From NCBI GenBank assembly GCA_011009095.1, contig VTPC01007126.1, positions 1 through 64,000 on the forward strand: a DNA stretch of 64,000 nucleotides, written 5' to 3'. The translations under genes and the position numbers were made by a program. Origin of the DNA: Ignelater luminosus (lineage: Eukaryota; Arthropoda; Insecta; Coleoptera; Elateridae). Position 1 is the stretch's first letter, and each line of letters begins with the position of its first letter. Shown here one piece after another: positions 29,835 to 41,733 of the stretch. The notes beneath the pieces are model-generated. The model did not search any database, was not told the origin of the DNA, and saw only the letters and a list, made by a program, of their open reading frames with translations.

Positions 29835-31090
29835 AAAACAATAAAGTATCGTTGGCTGTAATAATAAAAATCGCTTCTTTACATACTTGCTATACCTACG
29901 ATAATTCTTGGTATAGCTCTCACCATAAAAGTAAAATATCGCTCCTACAGACCACCCGACCGCACGCCTATGGAGACTAGCTCTCCTACTTTTGTCTCCG
30001 TTATCCTATCAAATGAGATATTCAGGTAAAAAACGGTTTTGTAAAAAAGGACATACTACACTTCTTACGCATCTTTACTTTTTATTTACGATGATTAATG
30101 TTTCGAGTGTCGTTCCGGCAGGAAAGATGAAAATCCAAACATAACGAATTCACAAGAAATTTCAAAATTCTCTACCTCCAAAGTTCATGCTATAATTTTA
30201 ACCGGATTTAAAGACACAGTGCACAGAGGTCTGCAAAAGCTACACGCCGAATCTTAGCATTAATCGCTCAAAAATATTGTCGGTAGAAGGGATGGAAGGG
30301 GAACGGCACTTCCCTAGGTCTTGAGAACGTTTTTGGAAAGAATTGCATATAAACAACTAAGGTACACTGATGGCAAAAGATTCGTCTCTCTGACTCAAAG
30401 GGTGTTCATTTCAGGACCGCATTAGCACCGTTTTCAGCTTTTTGCGTTTTTGACCTGGAAGATGACCTCATAGAAAAAAAAGGTATTGAGTAATTTACAA
30501 TTACAATTACAATTAGATTTTTTTAGGCTTTCGAGCAACTGCCACAGAAAGGTCTAATCAACCCCAAAAGGTATTCACCTAAGCTACAGTGTTCTTTATT
30601 TTTAAAAAAAAACCTCAGCTCAATCGGAACATAGTTAACCAAATTAGGAATTTTTTTAGTGGACATCTTGACATGCTATAGAGCAAAAGTGCAAAGTTAA
30701 CCGAATCACGTCTGATCTTTTCGAGTAGGTAGGTAAGCACTCCGAAAATACAGATCTCGGATATCATATTTTTGCATCAGATTTTCTTTCTTATCTTGCG
30801 ATGGTGCTCGCGGAGCTGCGTCGATCGGCAAAAATTAAATCCTCGGACCCCATATAATTTGCGAGCTAGGAACCCTCTTTGGTTTGGCCTGTCGCACTCT
30901 CTAACGACTGAAACGTAGAATGTAGGAAATGAGTTTGAGCGCCTGCTCTTTGCAAAACCCCCACTTCCATCCTCCTCACGAACGCCTACGGGTCCAAATT
31001 TGAAACTGACAGAGACAAAGCATTTTTTGAGAGCTCTACATCTCTACATCGCTAAGTCTGGCTAAAAGATTGCAGTCAGCTTTGTCCGTT
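29835..31090. other. no recognisable gene
   Basis: Only low-information features are visible, such as a short ACAATT repeat near 30490-30512. No motif or splice-flanked exon is seen on either strand. Confidence 0.35.
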
Positions 31091-31179
31091 TTTGCCACTA
31101 GAAACCAAGAGAAAACTTATGCTTTATTCGCCTTCCAAGTTTGGTCGTGTCCTGCTGTCTTTTAAACCTCCAGATCGGA

Positions 31180-31510
31180 TAAGATGTGGATAAGATTAAC
31201 GAAAGCTTTCGAAAAAATCGTTGGTTAGCTACTCGAATGATCGCTGAAATGATAAACCTCAGTAAGAAAACCGCCAGGCAAATTTTGCACGATAATTTCG
31301 ACACGAGAAAGGTTTACGCAAAGGTGTTACCAAGACTTTTCACTCCTAATCAAAAGGAAAATCACAAACAGTTTGTACTCAGATATTGATAGAAACTGAG
31401 AACAGACTCAGATTTTCCAATACGATCCTGAAACAAAAACAGACAGTGGATGCACTGGAATTTCTAAAAATAAAAACAATAAAGCAAAGAACGACTTCAT
31501 TCTTTACAAA
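31180..31510 (+). pseudogene. mariner transposase N-terminal relic, catalytic block deleted
   Basis: MIAEMINLSKKTARQILHDN, then KVYAKVLPRLFTPNQKENHK, is the second helix-turn-helix and linker of mariner. FQYDPETKTDSG follows in a new frame. Between them the GDETW block, with the first catalytic aspartate, is absent: the sequence jumps from about IDRNxEQ straight to IFQYDPETK. The frame at 31186 starts at GTG, not ATG. Confidence 0.78.
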
Positions 31511-31519
31511 AATAATGCA

Positions 31520-34180
31520 CCTATTCATTCAGGGCTCAATAGTTCCTGACACTTTACAAACATTTTTGAGCGAAGTGATGGCTAAAAAAAGAGAAGGAGT
31601 GGACAATCTGCAATTAAAAAATGTACAGCTATTTCTCATGCTATTGTGTCAGCTGCAAGGCCTCGTACTTTCATTTCTCTTTCGCAACTTGGTCTTGCTG
31701 TCTATTTCTTTTGCAAGAACATTGTTCATGTTGTCTCAAGTATGGGTTTCTGTGCTAGCTAGCTACAACAATCTCGCTCTGTTGTATAATTCTGCAAACC
31801 TGTTGTTTCAAAGAAATCATTTTCGCAATTCTCATTTGATAACGCCGATCTCAATATTGACAGAAAAAGACGCGTTTCATGCAATGGGTAGAATTAGGTG
31901 CGTTACTTCAGGAAGTGCTTTAAAAGACCACGAAACAAACTGTCATGCCTACCTCTCACAAAAATGCTACTACCCAAAAAATTGAAATGCAAAAAATTCG
32001 AAAACAGAAGACAGTTGTTGAAAGTGTCACTCTGGAAATGTCTACCCAGAAGAAACTTTCACAGAAACAACAGCACCTTCAAATCATGACATTGTTTGGT
32101 TGGTGAGAAAGTTTTTCCAACAACTTTTCATTCTTGCGTGGCAAGGTTTTATGGAGACAGTCACTTTCGAGTGAGAATTACAGCAAATCATGGTGTTAAC
32201 ACTTCCATTTATAAACAATCCACCTACGATCCATAGCACAATACTAACTGCCTTGACTTAGGCAGTTAAAGGAAACAAGAAGAGCACACAAACAAACATA
32301 TTGAATAACTTTCGACCACCCGCTATACCTGAAGGCAAGAGACACTGTTGCGTTAGAAAGTGCCAAGGAAAATAGCTTGTTCTCGAATGTGATCATTCGA
32401 TTGGGAGGCTTCCTTTTATTGATGTCGTTTCTGGAATCCATCGGCTTCAGCATGAAAGACAGTGGCCTCTCTTTGCTCTGGGAGACTGTTTATGATCCTG
32501 CTTCCTTATCTGAAATGCTTTCAGGCTATGCGTCTTCAAGAGCAATTCAGGTTCATAGCGCGATCTTGTGTGATCTTTCAACTGTGATAAGAGAGTAATT
32601 GGCTCTCATAGAGAAGGATAAAAAGCATATAGAAGAAATGATCATTTTCCAATTTAGAAGAGGATCAAATGAAAGATACTTAAACTGAAAAAAAATTTTT
32701 GACGCTATGAATTGTTTCAAGAAAAGAGGCAGAATCTCACAGCTATGGATTCAGTATTCTAAGCTTGCTTTGCTGGTTCTGCATTTCATTCAGGCACAGC
32801 ATATAGAAGAATCATCATTTTCCAATTTAGAAGAGGATTAAATGATAGATAAACTGAAAAACAGTTTTTTGACACAATGAATTGTTTCAAGAAAAGAGGG
32901 GGAACTCCACAGCTGTGGATTCAGTATCCTGAGCTCGTTTTGCTGGTTCTGTATTTCATTCAGGCAGAGCAAGAGTTCCCAGGTAACTGGAAACTGCATG
33001 TAATACGTGTGAGGGTTATGCTCCCAATATTTTATGCTGCAAGGCACTTTCCATATGCTAAGGCCTATCAGTTGTATACATCCAGGATATGGAGAAGCCA
33101 GGAAGAGCATGCAGCCGAAAGAGTAGGTACCGCAAATTTACAAAGCAAAGCTTTTTTACTGTTCGACGCTCTGATAAACATTGGTGCGGAGTATGAACTG
33201 ACATGGTGATTAAGCAAGCCTTGCTGAAAAAAATGAAAAGTATTGGGTGTGTTTCACGTGAAAGAGGTTTTAGCAACAGTATCTTAAATAGATGGATTTG
33301 CGATTTGCCAATTGCCCATCACATATGTGAAGCAATGGAAGAATTCTGTAATATACGAGCTGTTTCCAGCAATCAACACATTAAACTGAGAAGTGAAAAA
33401 ATAGAAATCGACAACCAAATACGTAAAAAAAATTGAAGGAAAACTTTACTCAACAGCAACGGGAATAACTGCTTCTGAGGATGCCATCTGCTACAAAGCA
33501 GTCTCACTTGGTGAATTAGCACTTCAAGCTATAGAAATTGACTTGAATGACTTTGGCCTGCTCGAGCTTAAGCGGTAAACCAGGGTAAACAATGTCTACA
33601 GCAAGTAGCAGCATCTCAGTAGTTGAAGTTGATACAACTCAGTTCTTGCAGAAAATTCCATGTACGATTCATCCACCTGATGAATTTCAAGACTGCATCA
33701 ATTACGATTTGGTAACTATACCAATGTCTTTATTTGAGACTGATGAGGAAGACCAAAAAATCGTGTCCCTAAACTACTGGAATATATAAGGAGTTTGTCT
33801 TTGTGATAGATAGAGGCTTCCTCATCCCCCACGTTGTGTGACCTAAGGAGGGCAAATTCAGTGACATATCAAACTTTCACTTCAGACATTACAAGTCCAA
33901 ACTTGCAGTAGTATTTAGTGGGCACTCCGAAAGTTCTATAAATACTAAAATCATGGAATGCCAAAGGTGACTAATGAAGCGCACATGCAGAGACTGGGGA
34001 AACAGTACTCGTCAAATCCCAATCTACGTTTCTGAGCAATATAAAAAACGCAGCTAGACCAAAGCAATAACTATCTCACCATCACACGACTAAGTAGTTA
34101 TTGTTGGTCAAGACGTCAATCTCATTGCTCTGCTAATTGCTCTTCCTCCAAAAGAAAAAGACATTTCGTAAAAGGTAATA
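31520..34180 (+). pseudogene. broken long ORF of an unnamed, widely spread protein family
   Basis: Consecutive plus-strand blocks in changing frames look like one protein of about 800-900 residues. They are SVPDTLQTFLSEVMAKKREG; SAARPRTFISLSQLGLAVYF; FHAMGRIRCVTSG; LPFINNPPTIHSTI; SNVIIRLGGFLLLMSFLESI; ASSRAIQVHSAI; LWIQYPELVLLVLYFIQAEQ; GNWKLHVIRVRVMLPIFYAA; ERGFSNSILNRWICDLPIAH; FVIDRGFLIPHVV; and VVIVGQDVNLIALLIALPPK. I remember predicted proteins of unknown function in many animals with the same order. In them the last part looks like a PIN/FEN-type nuclease domain, which is inference. More than ten stops or shifts and one internal tandem duplication mark it as dead. I do not know its function or how it moves. 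Confidence 0.55.
32626..32975 (+). repeat. 174-bp tandem duplication inside the broken ORF
   Basis: The sequence from CATATAGAAGAA at 32626 is repeated from 32800 with about 90% identity by eye. Each copy encodes MNCFKKR...LWIQY/AMDSVF-type sequence. The duplication postdates loss of function or caused it. Confidence 0.75.
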
Positions 34181-34189
34181 TTAATTAAA

Positions 34190-34600
34190 GCAATAGATTA
34201 ATACCTAAGCACAGGAAAATTCTCTCAGGGAATCTTTTTTTCAAAATATCATAAGAATTGCACGTGATTACAATCTCCTTGTCGCGGCTAGTATAGATTA
34301 TTTTTGAATATTGCATAAAAGAAAATTGAACATTTAGAAAGAACAAAAACGTTTTTCAACACGGGTCTCAAGATCTAATAAAGAAGAAAAAAATGAGAAA
34401 TTACAACAGCAATTAACTTTAAATATTATTATCATTACAGATCATAAATGAGAAATTGATGATGAAAGTAATCAAACCAAAATGATTAAAAGTGTAAACA
34501 TTTTGTAAACGTGTTTTTAATTTCTTCCGGTTATTACAAATTTTAACCTTGAAATTTAGATAAAGAGTAGACATCACGTAGGTGTCTACGTTTACTAAAA
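34190..34600. other. intergenic sequence before the DUF1091-like gene
   Basis: AT-rich, no recognised element. The promoter of the gene at 34635 must lie here; AAAATATAAA near 34616 is a weak TATA-like word too close to the ATG to be convincing. Confidence 0.3.
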
Positions 34601-34634
34601 GTTGAGGTCCAGGTTTAAAATATAAATTTCCAAA

Positions 34635-35368
34635 ATGAAATTGGTTTTATTCTTTTTGATACTAATGATCCTTCTTGTAACATTCTTGCAAGAAAGCCAT
34701 GCAGAAGGTGTCAAGATAAATGTAAGCATCTAGTTTGATTGTAACTATTGACGATCTTTTGTAAGTTTTTTCTAGTTTCATCAAAATGATTATAAAGTTA
34801 ATTTCGAACGGACAGGAGTAAACAGCTTTAATAGAGATTACGTGAAGCATTTTAGCATCGCCACTTTCAAATATAACAGAACCTGTGCTGCTTTCGATGA
34901 ATCATTTACTTTTAAAAAAAGTGAACTTGAACTTAACAAAACCATCGTAAGTCGCCATTATTTTAATAATTTTATCATTCTGTCTATCCTATAAAATATA
35001 CAGATTACATTCCAATATTACAAATTTGCAAGCAATGAATATCGCTTTTTTCCTATGCGTTTCCAAATGTACATGTGTGATATGTATGCTCAAGATGTAG
35101 GTGGTATGGGAACTTCTCCAGGTAGAAATTTTAAAGAATGTCCAATTGAGGAGGTACAAATCATAGCAAGACTAATCTTCTTTAAATACTACAGCATTGA
35201 GATTTTTAGGAGAGAAATTATACCTTATATAATTTTACATCAGATTCTTCAAAGTTTCCACCACTAATACCAAATGGAAGATATAAAGTTAATATGCAAA
35301 CAACTTGTGGTTCGGTTGAATTGTGGAGCATGTACGCAATGTTTGAGATAATCCGCCCTATAGTATAA
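34635..35368 (+). CDS. secreted DUF1091/CheB-like protein, four exons, intact
   Basis: The exons are 34635-34721, 34776-34946, 35004-35153 and 35210-35368. All junctions are phase 0 and GT-AG, with introns of 54, 57 and 56 bp, and the product is 188 aa. Residues 1-22 form a signal peptide (MKLVLFFLILMILLVTFLQE then SHA). The mature part has FKYNRTCAAFD, ITFQYYKFASNEYRFFPMRF, MYMCDMYA, KECPIEE, RNYTLYNF and IPNGRYKVNMQTTCG. These are the late Cys/aromatic blocks of insect DUF1091 proteins, an ML-like fold family that includes CheA/CheB proteins of chemosensory hairs and many uncharacterised secreted proteins. Cys residues and N-glycosylation sequons (NRT, NKT, NYT, NFT) are present. It stands alone between transposon relics with no frame damage, so it is probably a functional, perhaps tandem-family, gene. 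The exact role is unknown. Confidence 0.8.
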
Positions 35369-35400
35369 ACTTCCTACTTTAGTTTCAAAAATTACAATTT

Positions 35401-35406
35401 AATAAA
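35401..35406 (+). promoter_or_regulatory. polyadenylation signal AATAAA
   Basis: It lies 33 nt past the TAA of the DUF1091-like gene, in sequence otherwise without function. Its position supports the gene model. Confidence 0.6.
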
Positions 35407-35900
35407 TGATTTTTGAGTCGACATTTTTTTAATGCACCACAACTTTAGATTCTCACAGTTTAGAGTAATCCGTTTAGTTACAAAGTCAAGAATAATGCTT
35501 TACGGTTATTAAAATTAAGAATTAGACAGAGTGCTGCATTCTAGCTGATATTAGAAGTTTTTTAAAGAATCTTGACCAGTCCAAGATGACTAAACGGTCT
35601 TAAAAGTCCAGTATTTCTACAAAAACAACTTTTCCTCGTATCTTACTTATTTAAAAAGTTATAAAAAGTTTTAGCACAAAAATTCCCAATAGCATATTAC
35701 ATTTAGCTTTCTTTCAAACTTTACTGTTTTACGAGAAATAGCAGGCAAATTGTTTTGTGTAATGGAATGCATAATTAACCATGGCTTACCTAAAAAGTTT
35801 ATTGTTCGAGCTTTACAAATATATACATATAGATTACAATAGTTTTATGAAAATATCAGGCACGAATACGAAGATTTTAAGCGACAGCTCAATTTAACAA

Positions 35901-36374
35901 TAGAGGTCGCTGTGTTCGTTCTCGCACACATGATCTCGAGATTTTAAATGGCACCTTACCACTTGTGATACGCTATTGGCAAGCGAATAGCAATAGCAAT
36001 ATTTTAGTAAAAATGCCTAGCGATGAGTCTAAATCGCTTTAACCAAGTAAATAGACGCATTTCAATTGTTTTAGTGCTTATTTCGAACGTGAACAGATGA
36101 ATGTAGACATTTAAATTGAATGATTTAAATTGTACTGTCAGCAGCAGAAAAAGGTAACAGAAAAAAACTGCAGAAAGTGGGCAATTCTTTTTTAATCTCT
36201 AAACTAAAATTAGACGTTTTATACTATCATTTTCAATCTAGCAGATCGATTTGGATTTTGTTCAAACCAAAGAATTGCTAGTGTTATTCCCTTTTTTAAT
36301 GAGGTATTGCAAGTAGTAAGGTGCCTTTCAAGATTTTGAAGTTACGCATGCGAGAGCTAGTACCGCGACCTCTA
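35901..36374. mobile_element. MITE-like inverted repeat, about 63-bp arms
   Basis: TAGAGGTCGC at 35901 matches GCGACCTCTA ending 36374, and the arms keep pairing through GGCACCTTAC / GTAAGGTGCC. No clear target duplication and no ORF. A single TAGAGGTCGC word also occurs at 27251. Confidence 0.7.
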
Positions 36375-36639
36375 TGAGTGAGCTAATCATGTAAGATAAA
36401 AGTTTTGTTCTTATTTCATTCCTTTATTTATTTACGAGATATTAAGGGTGGATCGTTATAAAACGAACACACTGTATATAATATTAAAAGACGTAGAGAA
36501 TGTTTTTCTCTCTTTTTCTTTGCTCCTGTCCGGATCTCCTTCCAACAGTTGGCGGTGGCAGGGGGCACGGGGACGACGGTGTTGCAAAGGATGAAGAGCT
36601 TTGTAACGTTCGCCGTGGAACGAGAATTCTATACAACTT

Positions 36640-36880
36640 AAAAGAACCAAACGACCCGACAAAAAGGCGGACAGGTCCGAGAACCCTGAACAACTCAAGA
36701 GGCCTGAAGGGCCCGACAAGGCCGGGAAGTCCGAATAAATAAGGTCCGAAGAGGCCCAAATGACCCAATAGGGCCAGGAAGCCGGATAGATCAGAGAACT
36801 CTGAACCATTCAAGAGGCGCGAACGATCCGACAGGGCCAGGAAGCCGGACAAATCCGAGAACCCGGCCCGTGCAACCTTT
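36640..36880 (+). repeat. GC-rich 9-bp-periodic array
   Basis: Words such as gacccgacaaaaaggcggac and aagaggcctgaagggcccga recur at 9-bp steps. It is followed (36890-37110) by several copies of a GGTTCAGTACGA(AAATAACG)-like word. Confidence 0.75.
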
Positions 36881-36889
36881 TACGGTACA

Positions 36890-37110
36890 GTACGAAACTT
36901 CACCGTTTGGTTCAGTATAAGAATAACGACCACCTTAGTCTGTACGAAAATAACGCTCGTCTGACTCAATAAGAGAAAGTTCTCTGTGTGGTATAGTACG
37001 AGAATTCCCTTCCTCAAAACAATGCTCCTCCGGTTGAGTTCAAAAATAACGCTTGTTCAAATCTATACGATTATCCGCCGATACGGTTCAGTACGATTCA
37101 GTAAGAAAAA
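36890..37110 (+). repeat. TTCAGTACGA-type short repeats
   Basis: Diverged copies of GGTTCAGTACGAAAATAACG occur about every 50 bp between two GC-rich arrays. Similar words follow the array at 50520-50620. This shows that the two repeat types travel together. Confidence 0.55.
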
Positions 37111-37139
37111 AGCTTTGGTTCGATCTGCTCTGGATCAAC

Positions 37140-37320
37140 GCAACTTACCTGATAAGCTCGACAGGTCCGACAAGCCTGATAGGCCAGAAAAACGTGATAA
37201 ATCTGAACGGCCTGATTGACCCGACGCAGGCCTGTAAAGCACGATGAATTTTTAAAAAGAGGCCCGGCCCGACTTAAACTCGAGTTTTGGGCCGGACCGC
37301 GCAAAGGGCCGACTGTAATA
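37140..37320 (+). repeat. GC-rich array with conserved terminus
   Basis: It ends in agaggcccggcccgactt, then CTCGAG and TTTGGGCC, then AAAGGGCC. This is nearly the same terminus as at 14320-14375. Confidence 0.75.
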
Positions 37321-37954
37321 CATTAGATTGATTAGTTACTACATAATCAATAAGATAATACTGCTACCGATGTACTACGTGACTTTTGAATGTTGATTGA
37401 TTAATTGTTCGGCTCGTTTTTGTGGAAATCATTTAATAATCTTCATTGAAGGCCAAACTAACATCGATTGTTGGTCGTTGTTAAAATTTTGTGTTTGACG
37501 TGGTTGGTAGAGGGACAATGATAAAACATCTCCAGCATTACACTTAATTCAGCTTTACAACATAACACCAAGATTACCCAGATAATGTTTATATGTTTTA
37601 TTGTTTTTCTTTGTATATTGTTTCGATTAGGTAATCGTTCATTAAGGTTGGCATAATTGATAAAAAAAATATTTATGTGCTCGGGCCACTAGTGTTGCCT
37701 GAAAAAGAATGTTTATTAAAGGTTGGTATTTTATTAGTGATAGAGAGCTTCCTTAACATCTGAGCACGTAGAAGAATTAAATTAGTTACGTATTAACCTA
37801 CCAAAACATGATCTTAATATAGTCAGTACTGTTTCAGTATTTTTTGTTAAGTTCCGTTTTAATTCTAAAAATAAGATTTTTCTTAAAAATCGATCGGACA
37901 TTCGAAACGTAGAAAAATCATTAGATAATCCAAAAAGTGCGTCTAGAATTCACA

Positions 37955-38165
37955 AAATTATAAAGTTGGAAATCGAATTTAAGGACTGGGTTTTCATAAT
38001 GCTACTAAATGTCAGAATATTCTGGGAAGAACACCAAACATTCTGGAAAAAACGCGGGAAATCTACTCTAAACACTCGTAGACACAAAATAACTAACAAA
38101 TTGTTTTTTCGAAATTACGAATTGTCTCGTGCCATTTGAAACGTAAAAGAAACGCTAGATCAGGA
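37955..38165 (+). repeat. dispersed repeat, copy 3
   Basis: It matches 27970-28175 directly and 13755-13861 as an inverse. No ORF and no terminal repeats seen. Confidence 0.55.
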
Positions 38166-38169
38166 TTGC

Positions 38170-40265
38170 TTATCATCAACATCAACATTATTTTGTCGAA
38201 TTTCCATGACGCTTAAATACCCAATTAATCGGTTTAGAGGGACCTTTTTAGAAAATAAATCTTTAGACTGTTTAATACAGCTAAATTGATTTTTAGGATT
38301 TTTTTAAATTTCATATGTAATGGTAGTAAAAGTATAATTAAAGCTCTGTTAGCTTTAGTGCTAGTTCTTATTGTTCTTATTATTATTATTATTATTATCT
38401 AATTAATTTTATTGGCGCTGTTGGGAAAATATTATTATCGAGGTAGTACAATGTTTTACTTATTTATTCCTGCAATTGCCATGCAAACATGCAGACTTAG
38501 TTATCATTGAATCACTAGCACAGACAGGTCATCTTTTGATTACTGTAAATGAGAAATCGTAAGTGAGGCTAGCTAATACAAATGATGTTTTTTGAAGTCA
38601 TTTGTTTGGGTTCTAATGTTGAGGCTCATTTTAAGGAGATGCGAGCAAATACTTGTGAAAAGCAAATTGCTAATATTGTTTGGTTTAAAGCGAATAGAGC
38701 TAGGCTACAACTTAAGAAATAATTGATAAATTGATGCCAATCCATCTCTACAATTTAAAAGGAAAAATATAAATAATTTCTTTTTCTATCAAACTGTAAA
38801 ACCAGTAGAAGATAAGAAAGATTTTCAAAAAAATTCATACCTAAATAATTAATTTCTTCAGGATGTGGATAAGGTCGTTATATCTAATACTACAATGTTT
38901 TTATCTCTGTTAATTGCGTATTTGGTTTTTCTTTTTAGTTTCATTTCATTGATGGAATCCAGTAAATAGATACAGGACAATATTTCCAACTTTCTTTAAA
39001 CAAGTGTATTTTGCACAAATAATTTATTATAAATAAAAATTAAATTAAAAATTAATAACTTACATGATTATTTTGTAATAAATAAACTTTGAACTCGATT
39101 GTCAGTATTACACAAACTTCACTTTTTTCTAAGTTTCTTCCAATTTAAAAAGGTACAAATATAAAACCATAATAACGCACTAATCCAGTAATAGAAAAGA
39201 ATTTAATTCCGTCAAGATAGGCGTACTATTTTTAAATTGAAAACAAAAAAACCCTCTCGTTAATTAATTTAATAGCTCGAAATTAACACTCTATCACATG
39301 CCTTTTAAAAGAGCAGTATTAAATTTCACGTCCCGCAGAGTAGCAGCGCGGCCGAACACGATCTAGAGAATGAGCTTTTCAAAGATCCTCCGTATCCCAT
39401 ACCAATACTGCACTGATCTTGTCGCGCCAGGAAGAGTAATCAAAGGATGTGAGCTACGAACTAAGAATATTATAGAATGTGGCAACGTTTCCGTAAAAAT
39501 TCGTTGAAGGTCTCACATTTTTTATGTAAAATCTCTTCGTCTTCTCTTTTTTTTTGCTTCTTTTTCTAACCTTTCTGTTTCGTTGCGTAAATATACAAAC
39601 ATAAACACACGGCAAAAATATTAATGGCAAGTAAAATGGGATAGTTTAATTTAAATATTTTTGATGTTTAATGGGTTTAATCTCCCAAATGAACTGGAAT
39701 TTGCATATTAATTAATTTCATATTTTTGACTAATTAGAAATGAAAACACGAAAACATTTCAAATATGAGAACTCCAAAGTTGAAACCGAATTAGAATTAG
39801 TTTATGCGGTTTTAATTATTATAAAATTACTTTTTACTACTATCTTTGGCAGAACGTTACATTTATAATAGTTTATTGGAAATATTTCTGATTCACTTTA
39901 AATTAATTTGAATGTATCGTTTTTTATTTGGTTTCCCTTCAGAACAACGTTTTTGCGTAAGTTTCCACAATTTTTGTTTAGATTATTTAGTATTTCAAAT
40001 TCTCTTTCTGCTCGAGTATGAGTTAGGTTAGAAAATAAACTTTCTATCGTTTTAAAATACTCTTTGCAATTATTAATCATGCTGAAACTTGACAAACTCT
40101 TTTGAATCTTAGACTATTCTAAAAGGTTAAATATAGAAAGGCATTCTGATTTTAAAAAATTGGTTATTGGCCGTAATGGTATGTTTTGTTTAAGGTTGTT
40201 ACAATTTATCTCACTTGTTTAAAATTGATTTGTGAAAGAAAAAAAACGAAAAAATATACATAGTA
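38170..40265. other. no recognisable gene
   Basis: AT-rich sequence. A TTA trinucleotide run lies at about 38379-38398. The minus-strand frame at 39898-40095 matches no family I know. Confidence 0.35.
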
Positions 40266-40274
40266 AGCAGCAAG

Positions 40275-41599
40275 CAGTGGCGTAACTATCGCCGGTCCAG
40301 CCGGTGCAATTGCCTGGGGCCCCCGAGTACAAGGGGCCCCCAACTGAGGTTTTTTTTTTTGGTTTTGTTTTGATGGTTTTCACACTTTATAGTGAGTTGT
40401 AATGGGGTTTTTATGTAAAATATTTACAATGGAATTAAATATTTTACAATTACTGCCTCAAAATCTTTGATATATGACTTTTTGGGGCCCCCAATATCTC
40501 ACTATTTTATAAAACTTGGGTTCCCTAAATTTCGCAAGTAATAGTTTGTTTCTAAACAGATTGATAAAGACATTGACAATATTTTGGTTTCGTTTTGAAA
40601 CAACTCGGGGGGCTCCCCGCTCGGATTTTTGTTACGAGTAATTAAAAATTTTTTGGAAAGAGTTGGAAGAATTTCGAGGCGAGTTTGAGAAAGCGAAATC
40701 TGATGCAGTAGAGTTAGCCAAATCGTGGGGGGTAAGAGTCGAGTTTGGCCAAAAACGAGTCAAAAAAACCAAACGTCATTTTGATGAACTCTGCGAGGAC
40801 CAACGTCTATCTGACGGCGATAAACGCTTCAAAGTAAATGTTTTTCTCGCATGTTTGGACATCGCGAAAAGTCAGCTGAATCATCGATTCGTTGGGTTGA
40901 ATCAAATCGTTGATTCATTTGCGATTATCCAGCCACAAGTTCTATTGCAGTTGACGGCAGAAGAGCTTGCGAAGGAATGCGACAAATTCCGCGAGAAATA
41001 TTATGACGACGTGACCGATCAATTGCTCAACCAGTTGTTGTCCCTGCGTAGCTGTCTGAAAGACCAAATTTCCAAGATCAGTTCCATTAGGGAGCTTGCT
41101 GACTTGATATTGATCAAGTATCTTACTCTTTCGGCTAGCTTTCCGGACGTCTGCTCAGCAATAATATTGTTTTTAACCATCCCGGTCACCGTTGCCACGG
41201 CAGAGCGCTCCTTTTCGAAATTGAAACTGATTAAAAATTATCTGCGAAATTCGATGGCGCAAGAGAGACTCGCGGACCTGAGTATATTGTCAATAGAGAG
41301 TAAGGTAACGAACGCGTTGAGAGGCAACCTGGATGCAGTCATCGACAAATTTGTGAAGACGAAAGTTCGCAGAGCGAGGTTTTGAACTGCTAGATAAATT
41401 TTAAGAATAGATTATAAGGTGCAAAATGTACAGAAAATGTAAGATAGTATATGTAGATTGCAAGATTGAAAGATTGTACATGGCTTTAAAAACCCCCAAA
41501 AAAATCTTTCGCCCAACCTTTTCTTTTTTAGCTTGTATATTTTAGGGGCCCCGACAATGTCGTTGCACTGGGGCCCCGGAAGTCGTAGTTACGCCACTG
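40275..41599 (+). mobile_element. hAT transposon, internally truncated, with perfect 8-bp duplication
   Basis: The terminal repeats are CAGTGGCGTAACTA at 40275 and its exact complement ending 41599, followed inward by GGGGCCCC words near both ends. The target duplication is GCAGCAAG at 40267-40274 and 41600-41607, exact. The intact duplication and open frame make it one of the younger insertions here. It keeps only the C-terminal part of a transposase gene, so it is non-autonomous. Confidence 0.93.
40642..41385 (+). pseudogene. hAT transposase C-terminal half including dimerisation domain
   Basis: The frame is open from just after a TAA at 40639 to TGA at 41383-41385 with no ATG at its start, so it is a 5' deletion product. 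It contains EFRGEFEKAKSDAVELAKSW, KRVKKTKRHFDEL and FLTIPVTVATAERSFSKLKL, then IKNYLRNSMAQERLADLSIL. The last two blocks are the hAT dimerisation region, closest to ZMYM1-like elements. There are no stops or frameshifts over about 245 codons. The N-terminal DNA-binding domain and the early catalytic acidic residues are missing. Confidence 0.88.
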
Positions 41600-41733
41600 G
41601 CAGCAAGTCTTTAGCTTAAACTATTAAATAATACTTTAATTATTTATAAAAAGTAGTAACAAATGTTTAAATAAACCTATGCAAAATGTAACAATTTGCC
41701 TCGTTTTGGAGCAAGTTATTACAGCATTGGGCA

